Shown here: positions 7,287-14,900 of the stretch, in pieces
Layout of the letters: each line of letters opens with the position of its first letter
Numbering within the stretch: the stretch's first letter is position 1
Origin: an uncultured Phaeodactylibacter sp.
GTDB taxonomy: Bacteria > Bacteroidota > Bacteroidia > Chitinophagales > Saprospiraceae
DNA length: 17,826 nucleotides
Direction of reading: 5' to 3'
NCBI GenBank assembly: GCA_913062745.1
Contig: CAJXXJ010000010.1
Location: 1-17,826, forward strand
Notes under the pieces: generated by a model
What the model saw: only the letters and a program-made list of their open reading frames with translations
What the model was told of the DNA's origin: nothing
The model's database searches: none
Translations under genes and position numbers: made by a program

Positions 7287-7766
7287 TCATTCCAGCCGCC
7301 TGCACTTCGCCAGCCCCTTCCCGCGGATCAAAATATTCAATTGTTCCGCAGAGCGCACCGAGCCGCAGTCGTAGCACTCCAGCAGAGGCGCAGCTTCCTG
7401 CACGCGGGCCAGCAGCTCAGACGGAGCCGGCGGTTTGGGCAGCTGCGCGTATTCTTCGTACGTCATATCCAGAAATGCCACCTGCGGGCCGATGCCACGG
7501 CGGTCGAGCAGGTAGCCATCCTCAAGGGGGAGGGGCAGGGCGAGCTCACCGTCTGCGTAGAGGTCCTGCGGAGCGGGGTAGCTGAGCAGCGATTGGCGGT
7601 CTTCCGTCAGCAGTACCGGCACGTACTGCCGGTAGTCGGCTTTGGTTTTGTAGACGATGGTGGGCTTTTGCCCAAATTCGATGGCGATAGCCTCCGCCTG
7701 CCGGCGGGCAGAATTGCAGGATGCCAGCACGCAGGCGAGCAGAAGAACAAGCAGTTGGTTTTTCAT
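7287..7766 (-). CDS. Small putative lipoprotein downstream of the C10 protease
   Basis: This 159-residue product has a classic lipoprotein signal: MKNQLLVLLLACVLASC with lipobox LASC and Cys17 as the lipidated residue. The mature part is of unknown family. It contains a C-x-x-C pair (ECYDCGS, about residues 130-136) and another Cys near the C-terminus (AKCRRLE), which could form disulphides or bind metal. It is co-directional with, and begins 45 bp after, the C10 protease gene, so co-transcription is likely unless the hairpin between them blocks it. Small proteins next to C10 proteases are inhibitors in some bacteria (Spi beside SpeB; Bacteroides C10 inhibitors), so an inhibitor or accessory role is possible, but there is no sequence evidence for it here. 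Confidence 0.75.
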   Translation of the reverse strand: MKNQLLVLLLACVLASCNSARRQAEAIAIEFGQKPTIVYKTKADYRQYVPVLLTEDRQSLLSYPAPQDLYADGELALPLPLEDGYLLDRRGIGPQVAFLDMTYEEYAQLPKPPAPSELLARVQEAAPLLECYDCGSVRSAEQLNILIRGKGLAKCRRLE

Positions 7767-7780
7767 AAAGGAAAGCTTGA

Positions 7781-7807
7781 GGAGGGGCAGGCAGGGCCCG
7801 CCCCTCC
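7781..7807 (-). terminator. Intercistronic GC-rich hairpin
   Basis: GGAGGGGC and GCCCCTCC (7781-7788 and 7800-7807) form a perfect 8-bp stem with an 11-nt loop just after the C10 protease stop. No uninterrupted T run follows, only a pyrimidine-rich CTTTCCTTT stretch before the lipoprotein start. It may attenuate read-through or protect the upstream mRNA. Confidence 0.45.
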
Positions 7808-7811
7808 GGGT

Positions 7812-10400
7812 TTATTCGATGATGACCAGTTTGCGCTGCAGCTGTGTGCCTTCGCCCAGCAGCCGTAGCAGGTACACGCCCGGAGCAGCATCGGGCAGCT
7901 CAAAAGAATGGCGGAACGCCTGCTGAACGCCCAACTGCTGCTGCAACAGCTGCCGCCCGTTGATGTCCTGCACCAGCAGGGTGAGGGCAGTGGCCTGTGG
8001 CAGCTCCGCCTTCAGCTCAAACAGGCCGCGGCCCGGGTTGGGGGAGACCGTCAGGGCGGTGGAGGGCGCTATTTCCTCCGTGGAGGTAGTCAGCGTGCGG
8101 CTGACGCTGAGGTCAAGCTGATAGCTGCCCAGCGTGCCCACGAAGTAGGGCGAGACGCCGACCACCAGGCTGCTGCCGCCGGGGACATTCAGCGGCTGCG
8201 GCATCACATCGTCGTAGAGCTCCGTCCAGCCGCTTCCGTCGTTGAAGCCAAACAGCACATCGTTAGTATACTGCTGTCCGTTGCCGCTGTTGTAGGAGTC
8301 GTGCGCCCGGCCGCTCACCTGGTAATTGTAGCCGGCCGGCAGATTGAGCACAAAGTAGTCCTGATCCTCGGCGGTATGCATATTGGTGCCCGAGCTGCTC
8401 CACTGCGCACTGTTGCCGCTGAAGGAAAGGCTGACGGGGAAAGCTTGTGCCGGCTCGTCGTTGTTCTCGTAAGCATCCGGCTGAATGGCCGGGGCGGCTA
8501 CCTGCACGTAGATGGGGTTCTCGTATTCGCCGTTGCCCACAATCTGCCAATCCCCGCCGGCAGGGCGGTTCCAGCTCGCCAGCAGGTAGGTGCCGGGCTC
8601 CACATCCACGCCTTCCACCTGATAAGTGATGCCATCGGTGAAATGACAGTTGCCGCAGAGGTCGGCGCTTACAATCGACAGCTCCTCCAGATATTCTCCT
8701 TCCAGAGTGTACAGGTCTATGGAAAAGTCGCCGCTGTAGTTGAAAGAGCCGAAGTTGGCGTAATCCAGATTGACCGTAAAGGGCTGCCCCTGCACAATCG
8801 GGCTGTTGCTCAGCGCAATCGGCGCGTACAGCTGTATATCGTTGTACGGGCCTTCAATCTCAAAGCTTACCGGGTTGGCGTAGTCGCCGGGCGGGATGAG
8901 CGACCACTCGCCGCCCTGTGGCCGGTAGAACAAGCCGAGCAGGTAGCTGCCGGGCGAGGCAGGCAGCCCTTCATTGGAGAAAGTGAGGTTGTAAAAAAAG
9001 CCGCTCTCCAGGGTGCCGCTCACGATATCTGCAAAGTCGATAAAGGTGTTGCCGTCAGCCGTGAAGATCGCGGCGCCGATCTCTCCGCTCACGTCATCGC
9101 TGCCAGCATTCGCTACATCCACCTGAATGTCGAAGGGGGCGGCAAACTGCAGCGGGAAGGGGGTAAGGAAAAAATTGGAGTACAGCTGCAGGTCGGCGTA
9201 GGCCTGCGGCGGCGGGTTATTGCCGCCCCCGGTGTCGCCCGCCGGCTGTATGCCGACCACCGCCTGCTGGAAGTTGTTGTAGCCGCTGTTGCCGGCTCCG
9301 GTCCCGCCGGTGGAGGGGTTCAGGTTATTGAGGGTAAAGTAGCCGTCCTGGAAACCACCCCAGCCCCAGTTCATGTGGAAGAAGTTGCCGTCGTAGCCAT
9401 CCATCACCCAGGCGTGGCCGCCGCCCTGCCCAATGCCGGCGTACTCTACGGGCCGGCCGTTGTCCAGCTCGTCGCGCATGAGCTGCAGCCAGTTGGCGTC
9501 GCTGTAGTTTTGGCGCTCCACAAAGCGGGTGGAGTTCGGGTCGTAGGAAAAGTACTGCCGCAGCGCACTCGCTACACCGGCGAGGGAGCTCACGCCGCTC
9601 ACCTGTACGCCGTAGCCCATTTCTATGCTTACGCCGCAGTGGAAGCTCAGCCGCGCGACGTCTTCGTTGTAGGAGCTGACGGTATTGGGCATATTGCCCC
9701 AGTTGTAGGTGGTCGCCCCGAAATTGGCAGAGATGGTGCCAAACTGCGGGTGGTTGTAGGAATGGAAGCCGGTGCCCTGCTGCGGGTGCGCATGGTAGCG
9801 CATGATCTGCGCCATCGCCGTCGCCACACAGCCTACCACAGCGCGCTGACCGGTATTGGGGTCCGGCGGGCAGAGGGCGTTGTAGGGGAAAGGCTGATCC
9901 CATTTGGTGGTGGTCAGCGGGTCTACGCTGAGCGGGCTGCGGCTGCTGATGCTGCCGCTGCGGTAGGCCGCCCACTCGGCGGCGATTGCATCGTCTCCGG
10001 GCAGGTCCCGGGCAATGACGTCCTCAATCTGCCAGCGGTAATATTCCATCCATTTGCGGAAGGGGTCAGGCTGTTCGCCGGAGTCTGTAGTGTAGGGGCT
10101 GTTCAGGCTGTAGCCTAAAACGGGCAGCACGCGGTCTTCAGCTGCAACGATGACAAAGCCTTGCCCGGATGCCGGCGCAAAGACGTAGTACAGGGCAGGC
10201 TGCCCTTCGAGCGGGCTGCTGTGCACGGACTGCTGAAGCTGCAGCGGCCCGCTGAAGGCAGCGCCCGGCTGCCGCGCGGCTGCGGCCTGAAAACAGTTTT
10301 CGGCTACCCGGCGTGCTGCTTCCGGGCCAACCGGCGCGCAGAGGGCCGCAAACGAGCACAGCAGCAGGGCGAATACGAATAAAAAAATACGTGGGTACAT
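7812..10400 (-). CDS. Secreted C10 (streptopain-like) cysteine protease with T9SS type A sorting domain
   Basis: This 862-residue protein opens with a signal peptide (about 1-21). Residues about 25-130 form a Spi/propeptide-like domain with the 'GFVIVAAEDRVLPVLGYS' hallmark. The catalytic domain (about 160-385) has Cys191 in GCVATAMAQIMRYH and His329 in GGGHAWVMDGYDG, followed by MNWGWGG (343-349), which holds the Trp of the active site: all as in the C10 family. Two related Ig/CARDB-like modules follow (about 402-515 and 520-635), each ending 'Y.NP'. A PPC-like module follows (about 640-768; 'PDAYENND...A', 'DQDYFVLNLPAG'). The last ~75 residues (from SPNPGRG, about 786) are a type A sorting domain that directs export through the outer membrane by T9SS. 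The protein should act extracellularly or at the surface, degrading proteins after propeptide removal. Confidence 0.95.
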   Translation of the reverse strand: MYPRIFLFVFALLLCSFAALCAPVGPEAARRVAENCFQAAAARQPGAAFSGPLQLQQSVHSSPLEGQPALYYVFAPASGQGFVIVAAEDRVLPVLGYSLNSPYTTDSGEQPDPFRKWMEYYRWQIEDVIARDLPGDDAIAAEWAAYRSGSISSRSPLSVDPLTTTKWDQPFPYNALCPPDPNTGQRAVVGCVATAMAQIMRYHAHPQQGTGFHSYNHPQFGTISANFGATTYNWGNMPNTVSSYNEDVARLSFHCGVSIEMGYGVQVSGVSSLAGVASALRQYFSYDPNSTRFVERQNYSDANWLQLMRDELDNGRPVEYAGIGQGGGHAWVMDGYDGNFFHMNWGWGGFQDGYFTLNNLNPSTGGTGAGNSGYNNFQQAVVGIQPAGDTGGGNNPPPQAYADLQLYSNFFLTPFPLQFAAPFDIQVDVANAGSDDVSGEIGAAIFTADGNTFIDFADIVSGTLESGFFYNLTFSNEGLPASPGSYLLGLFYRPQGGEWSLIPPGDYANPVSFEIEGPYNDIQLYAPIALSNSPIVQGQPFTVNLDYANFGSFNYSGDFSIDLYTLEGEYLEELSIVSADLCGNCHFTDGITYQVEGVDVEPGTYLLASWNRPAGGDWQIVGNGEYENPIYVQVAAPAIQPDAYENNDEPAQAFPVSLSFSGNSAQWSSSGTNMHTAEDQDYFVLNLPAGYNYQVSGRAHDSYNSGNGQQYTNDVLFGFNDGSGWTELYDDVMPQPLNVPGGSSLVVGVSPYFVGTLGSYQLDLSVSRTLTTSTEEIAPSTALTVSPNPGRGLFELKAELPQATALTLLVQDINGRQLLQQQLGVQQAFRHSFELPDAAPGVYLLRLLGEGTQLQRKLVIIE

Positions 10401-10687
10401 AGTTTAAGGGTTTTGGGGAAACACCCCGGTGGGCTGCGAAGCCCGGGTTGTTAAAAAAAATATGGTTAGCTGCCATCCGTCAGGGAGGCAATCCGGCAAG
10501 TCAAACCCCAATGTGAAGAAGAAGCAGGCCGGCAGGGCGGGCCTTCCCGGCAGGTGCTCAGAAGAGTAGTCACCTGCTAATTTACGGCACCCGGCATAAT
10601 TATCCTGCGCTGCGGGGCGAAAAAATCAGAATTTTCAGCAGCCCCCTCATCCTGTGCCGGGCCTGCTGTGTTCCCTCACTAAAAAAC
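10401..10687. other. Divergent intergenic region of the C10 protease and hemolysin III genes
   Basis: No gene seen. It holds a GGGCT/AGCCC hairpin with a GCGA loop (10431-10444) in the presumed leader of the protease mRNA. It also holds a 7-bp inverted repeat GCAGGTG/CACCTGC (10550-10556 and 10571-10577) with a 14-nt spacer, which could be an operator. I find no exact TAnnTTTG box on either strand. Confidence 0.5.
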
Positions 10688-11311
10688 ATGAGCTTACCCA
10701 CCACCACCGCCCGTCAGGAGCAGGCCAATACCCTTACCCACGCAATCGGTTTCCTGCTGAGCATCATCGGCGTGCCCTTTTTGCTGTGGTCGACCCGCGG
10801 AGAGGTGAGCGCCGCTGTGTGGACGGGGCTGTGGGTGTTCAGCGCCACGCTGCTGCTCGTGTACCTCGTCTCTTCCCTCTACCACTACGTGGAGGAGCCG
10901 CGCCTCAAGTTTATGCTGCGCAAGGCCGACCACATCAGCATCTATATGCTCATCGCCGGTACGCATACCCCCTTGCTGCTGCACTACATGCCTGGTAGTT
11001 GGTACCTCATCATCATCTGGAGCATGGCAGGGGCAGGCCTGATCTATAAACTGTTCTTTTTCGGGAAGTGGGAATGGCTGTCGGTCACCTTCTACCTCGT
11101 CATGGGGTGGATGGGCGTGCTGACTATTCCGGTAATGATGGAGCAGATGCCGCTGGGCACGCTGCACGGTATCGTCTGGGGCGGGGTGTCCTATACGGTA
11201 GGGGTGGTTTTTTACGCCTGGCAGAAGCTGCCTTACCACCACGCAGTCTGGCACGTTTTTGTGATGGGCGGCTCCACGGGCCACTTCCTCGGCATCTGGG
11301 CGATGGCCTGA
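10688..11311 (+). CDS. Hemolysin III family (TrhA/PAQR-like) integral membrane protein
   Basis: This 207-residue protein has seven hydrophobic segments, the HlyIII/PAQR fold. Family motifs are all present: QEQANTLTHAIG at about 10-21, SSLYHY (S62-Y67), KADHISIYMLIAGTHTP (79-95) and PYHHAVWHVFVMGGSTGHF (182-200). The His and Asp residues in these motifs (H66, D81, H185, H189 and neighbours) correspond to the metal site seen in PAQR receptors. Relatives were first described as hemolysins; in bacteria TrhA is linked to membrane-lipid homeostasis. The first ATG of the frame fits the family's usual N-terminus. It is a single-gene unit, followed by the RNA-like locus on the same strand. Confidence 0.92.
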   Translation: MSLPTTTARQEQANTLTHAIGFLLSIIGVPFLLWSTRGEVSAAVWTGLWVFSATLLLVYLVSSLYHYVEEPRLKFMLRKADHISIYMLIAGTHTPLLLHYMPGSWYLIIIWSMAGAGLIYKLFFFGKWEWLSVTFYLVMGWMGVLTIPVMMEQMPLGTLHGIVWGGVSYTVGVVFYAWQKLPYHHAVWHVFVMGGSTGHFLGIWAMA

Positions 11312-11485
11312 TAAGCATCCGCAAAGTTGGTTTTACCGAAAAAAAGCCGCGTTTTATCGCTGGCTTACGCCAAAATCGGCTGGCGACTGGTGCATTTGTC
11401 TAGTTGAATCCGGGTTTTATAGAAAAGTGTCGAAAATTAACATTTAGACAACGATATTCGTAGGTGTTGGATGCAACCTATAAGC
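11312..11485. other. Spacer between hemolysin III gene and the RNA-like locus
   Basis: No gene recognised. Composition drops to AT-rich from about 11402. The GCTGGC and GGCTGGCG words at about 11361-11388 partly repeat, but no clear terminator for the preceding gene is visible. Confidence 0.4.
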
Positions 11486-11493
11486 TACATTTG
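11467..11493 (+). promoter_or_regulatory. Candidate promoter of the RNA-like locus
   Basis: TACATTTG (11486-11493) matches the TAnnTTTG -7 box exactly. The nearest TTG (11467-11469) is 16 bp upstream, shorter than the usual 19-21 bp, so the -33 box is uncertain. Transcription would begin near 11500, just before the first hairpin. Confidence 0.5.
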
Positions 11494-11787
11494 CGTCTAT
11501 ATAAACAGATAGTTAGAGTAACAACTATTTTAGGAGTTACCTACACCCGACTGAAGTAGAAAAGAATGGACCCCGGGCCGCCTCACGCGGGCCGGAACAA
11601 CCAACCTGCCAAGCCCTATACAAGACTAAACCCGGCAGGTCCCTTATAGCCCGGCGCGAAATAGCCGGCTACTCCCTACTTCTTGTCTCCAAGTCTGTGA
11701 GCAGCTATTTAGCCGTTAGCATCTGCGTCGGCTGTTTGTGCTGAGCTATAGCCTCTATCCAAAAGGCAGCAGGCTTGCAAAACCGGA

Positions 11788-11877
11788 GTTTTTTCATACT
11801 AATCCATATATCGTTGCCGTGCGCACAGCACGGCAACCTTTTGAAGAGAACCAAGATCGTTTTTTCATACTAATCCA
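11788..11877 (+). repeat. 19-nt perfect direct repeat GTTTTTTCATACTAATCCA
   Basis: Copies lie at 11788-11806 and 11859-11877, 71 nt apart. Each is followed after 6-7 nt by a hairpin with a 10-bp stem and then a T-rich stretch, although the two stems have different sequences. Confidence 0.92.
11813..11841 (+). terminator. Terminator-like hairpin of module 1
   Basis: GTTGCCGTGC and GCACGGCAAC (11813-11822 and 11828-11837) form a perfect 10-bp stem with loop GCACA, followed by CTTTT. The T run is only four long, so it may be a partial terminator or a processing structure. Confidence 0.5.
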
Positions 11878-11884
11878 AGTTACC

Positions 11885-11915
11885 GAGAGCTGCCATACGG
11901 TGGCTCTCTTTTTTT
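11885..11915 (+). terminator. Canonical rho-independent terminator of the RNA-like locus
   Basis: GAGAGCTGCC (11885-11894) pairs with GGTGGCTCTC (11899-11908) over 10 bp, two of them G-U wobbles, with tetraloop ATAC. Seven T residues follow directly (11909-11915). The wobbles work only in this strand's RNA, which argues for plus-strand transcription. Confidence 0.8.
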
Positions 11916-11925
11916 GCGCTTACGC

Positions 11926-11970
11926 AAAAAATGAAGCCGGGCACTCCCCCTGAAGGAAGTGCCCGGCTTC
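11926..11970 (-). terminator. Strong rho-independent terminator of the MA-peptidase/TolB/barrel gene
   Basis: GAAGCCGGGCACT (11933-11945) and AGTGCCCGGCTTC (11958-11970) form a perfect 13-bp stem. On the minus strand it starts about 20 nt after the stop codon and is followed by ATTTTTT (11932 to 11926). Confidence 0.88.
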
Positions 11971-11990
11971 TGTGCTTTTATGCGGTTGGT

Positions 11991-14900
11991 TTACCAGGCC
12001 GGCACCAGATTGAGGCCAAAGCTGCCGCGTGTATCCCGTGCAAGCGGGAAGGCGTAGTACGGCTCCACGATGAGCGCACCAAACAGGTTGACCCGCAGCG
12101 ATACGCCCGTACTGATGATGGGTTCAGCGCCCATGCGCTCAATCAGCTGCTCCCCGGTGGTGGGGTTGATCAGGATTTCTCCTTCGCTGTCGCGGCGGTA
12201 GAGCGGCCCGTCAAACTGATCGAAGTCGTACCAGGCAACGCCGGCGTCAGCAAAGAGCGTCAGCTCGGAGAAGATGATGCCTGATTTGATGAGCGCAAGG
12301 CGGCGCGGCCCGGTGAAGGGGATGCGCACCTCAAAGTTGCTCACCGCAATCCTGCTGCCGAACAGCTCGTCGATCGAGCGGCCGTTCCGGTTCAGGATTT
12401 CAGACGAGCTGGCATTATTGAAGCCCCGCACAAACCAGCCGCCGCCTACGAAGAGCGGGAAAATGTCTTCAGCCCCCTGCCCGTAGCGGCCGTAGTGCAG
12501 CGCCCGGAAGGCCAGCCCGAAGTTAAGGTCGTTGAAGTAGCGGTAGCGGCGGTAGTCCAGCGTGGCCTGCGCGTAGTTAAACTCGCCGGCGTACTGCGTG
12601 ATGCCAAAGCGGTAACGGTGCCCCTGCAGCGGGCCGACGATGCCAAAGGCGGCATTATCACCGACCAGGGCGGTACCGGCACTCCACAGGTTGAAACCGG
12701 GCGGCGTGTCGAGCTTCTCCCGCTCCTGACCCAGCTGCGGGCCGAGGAAGAAGCCGTCGGTCTGATACAAATTGACGTACTGATCGAGCCGCGTGCTGTA
12801 GCGCGCAAAGGAGGCAGAGCCCTCAATGCGCATGGTGGAGGAGAAGGGGTAAGTCGCAAAAAGCGTCGCCTTGTCCTCAAAGATGCGCCGTACGAAGAAG
12901 GTGTCCGCAAAAACCGGGAAGACATCACCGTTGACGTCTACGTTGGTAATGCCACGGTTGCCAAAGGCGAAGTTGCGGAAGGGCACATGCGAGAGCGAAG
13001 CGCCCCAGTTGAGCTGCTTGTCGCGGTTGATGTAAGCAATCGCGCCGCCGAAGTCGGTAATCTCCCCGTTCAGCGCTGCGCTGGCAAACAGCTGATTGTC
13101 GCCCAGGATATCGCTGAACAGGAAGTCGATACCGCCGGCTACTCCGGTCTGCGTGCCGAAGGCATTGCTCGTGCCCAGCCCCACGCCGGCACTGCCGCCA
13201 ACATAGTCGAGCTTAAACTCAGCCCGGTAGGGGTGCACGGAAAAAGCCGTTTCCGGCAGCTCCATGGCCGGCGGCAGCTGATCGAGCTGCGCATCCACGA
13301 TGGAGGTGGCCCGCTTGTTGAACTTCGGCAGGGTAGCCGCAGAAAAGTCCACAGCGTCGGCCGGCACTTCCCGGTTCAGGAAGTCTTCCGGCTGCGCCCG
13401 GTAGATGCTGTACCCGTTCTGAGAAAAGTAGGTGTACATGATGCGGTCGCGGCGGCGCGCTACACTGATAGCCGGAGCATAGGCCGTGATGCCGCTCACG
13501 CCGGTAATCAGGTCAGTCAGCTGGTACACCTTTCCGGTGCCCATGTTGTACTCATACATATTGCGGAAGCCATCGCGGTTGGACAGGAAGAGGATGTTGC
13601 CCTGTGTATTCACGATGGGGTTCATATTGTCTGCTCCGGGGAAAACGTCGATGTTTTCCACCCGGCGGCTCACCGGGTCGAGCGTCGCGAGGTTGAAGGA
13701 CCAGCGCCCGTTGCGGCGGCCCTGCTCAAACGACAGGCGGTCGGTGGAGAAGACGATAAAGCGGCCGTCGGGCGCGTAGCTGGGGTGCAGCTCGGAGTAG
13801 GTATCGTTGGTGAGCTGCTCCACGCTGTTGTCCCGCAAGTTGATCTGGAACAAGTCCGGCTGCCCGTCTACCAGCCCGGAGACGACGATGTGGTTGCCGT
13901 CGGGCGACCATTCCGGGTTGCTGAAGGCCTGCAGCCCTTCCGGTACGATTTCCTCTACGGTTTTGCCGTTGGTGACGTCTTTGATGATCAGGATATTCCG
14001 CCCTTTGCTGAAGGCTACAAAGGCGAAGCGTTCACTGTCGGGCGACCAGGTGCCGGAAGATTCGATATAGGCAAAATCATCGATGTGGCCGGCCCGGCGG
14101 CTGCTCGCCACTTTGCGCAGCACTTCTCCGGTGCGGGCATCCGCCAGGAAGAGGTCAATGGAGAACAGGTCTTTTTCCGAAAGGAAGATGACGTAGCGCC
14201 CGTTGGGGCTGATTTCCGGAGCGATATTGATGCGCCCGGAATTCTCCTTGCTGAACATCCTGCGGCCGACTTGCCGGTCTTTTTTCCCTTCAGCGGTGAA
14301 TTGCCCGAACTGCCGTTTGACGCCTTCCACCCAAATTTTGGACAGGGTGTCAAGCGGTACGCCGAGTTCCCGTTTGCTGGCTTCTTCCATACCATACTTG
14401 GCAGTGGAGATGAAGAAGGGCTCGATGATGTCGTCGCCCTGCAGCCCCGTCAGGAAGGCCCAGAATACCTGCCCGTAGCGGTAGGGGAAGTACTTGGGGT
14501 TGTTCAGGTCTTTGATGGTGGGGACGTCGTCGTTGAGCACGGCATCGCGCATCCACATGGCTGTGTGCGCATCAATGCGGCCAATCGACATATACTCCGC
14601 CATGCCTTCCACCATCCACAGCGGCAGGTTGCCCAGGCTCTGCAGATTGGTGGAGTCGCCGTTCAGGATCATATTGTACTGGAAGGCGTGCACCAGTTCG
14701 TGCCCAAGCACGTGGTTGGTCTGCTGATGGGATTCCGCGATGGGCATGACGACCCGGTTTTTCAGGGCCTCCGTCACACCGCCGGTCCCTACGCCGATCG
14801 CACCGGAAATGGTATTCGTCTGCTGGAAGTCAGCGTGGTTGTTGTACAGGATGAATGGGTTCTTTTCAACGATGGTGTCGTTGAGCACCCGCTGATGCAT

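Larger units (their letters stand above)
11500..11915 (+). ncRNA. Putative structured non-coding RNA, family not recognised
   Basis: No plausible reading frame exists here, but stems follow one another. (1) ATAGTT 11509-11514 with AACTAT 11523-11528. (2) A closing stem GAAGTAG 11553-11559 with CTACTTC 11676-11682. Inside it are three hairpins: 573-581/587-595 (GC-rich, one mismatch), ACCTGCC 604-610/GGCAGGT 634-640, and TAGCCcGGC 647-655/GCCGGCTA 664-671 with one bulge (positions are 11,000 plus these numbers). (3) GCTAT..AGCCG 11704-11715 with CGGCT 11729-11733 and ATAGC 11748-11752. (4) Two 19-nt-repeat/hairpin/T-run modules from 11788. A promoter-like box precedes and a canonical terminator ends the stretch. 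It lacks the conserved words I know of tmRNA, RNase P RNA, SRP RNA or 5S rRNA. Extent and processing are inferred. Confidence 0.55.

Noticed and set aside
7908..10118. 736-codon open frame on the plus strand
   Set aside because: It lies wholly antisense to the C10 protease, whose domains and catalytic residues are certain. The translation is Val/Ala/Arg-rich and repetitive with no recognisable motif, as expected for the shadow of a GC-rich gene.
10694..11284. 196-codon open frame on the minus strand
   Set aside because: It mirrors the hemolysin III gene; the His/Gln-rich translation is a composition artefact.
11500..11760. tmRNA, RNase P RNA, hammerhead ribozyme or integron attC
   Set aside because: No tRNA-like ends, no RNase P core words, the CTGAAGT sequence at 11551 does not complete a hammerhead core, and no paired attC boxes were found.
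11788..11877. Minimal CRISPR or retron-type repeat pair
   Set aside because: Only two 19-nt copies exist, each tied to a hairpin and T run; no cas or reverse-transcriptase gene lies in the window.
11738..11953. 71-codon open frame across the RNA-like locus
   Set aside because: It spans both repeat modules and two terminators, so it cannot be a normal gene.
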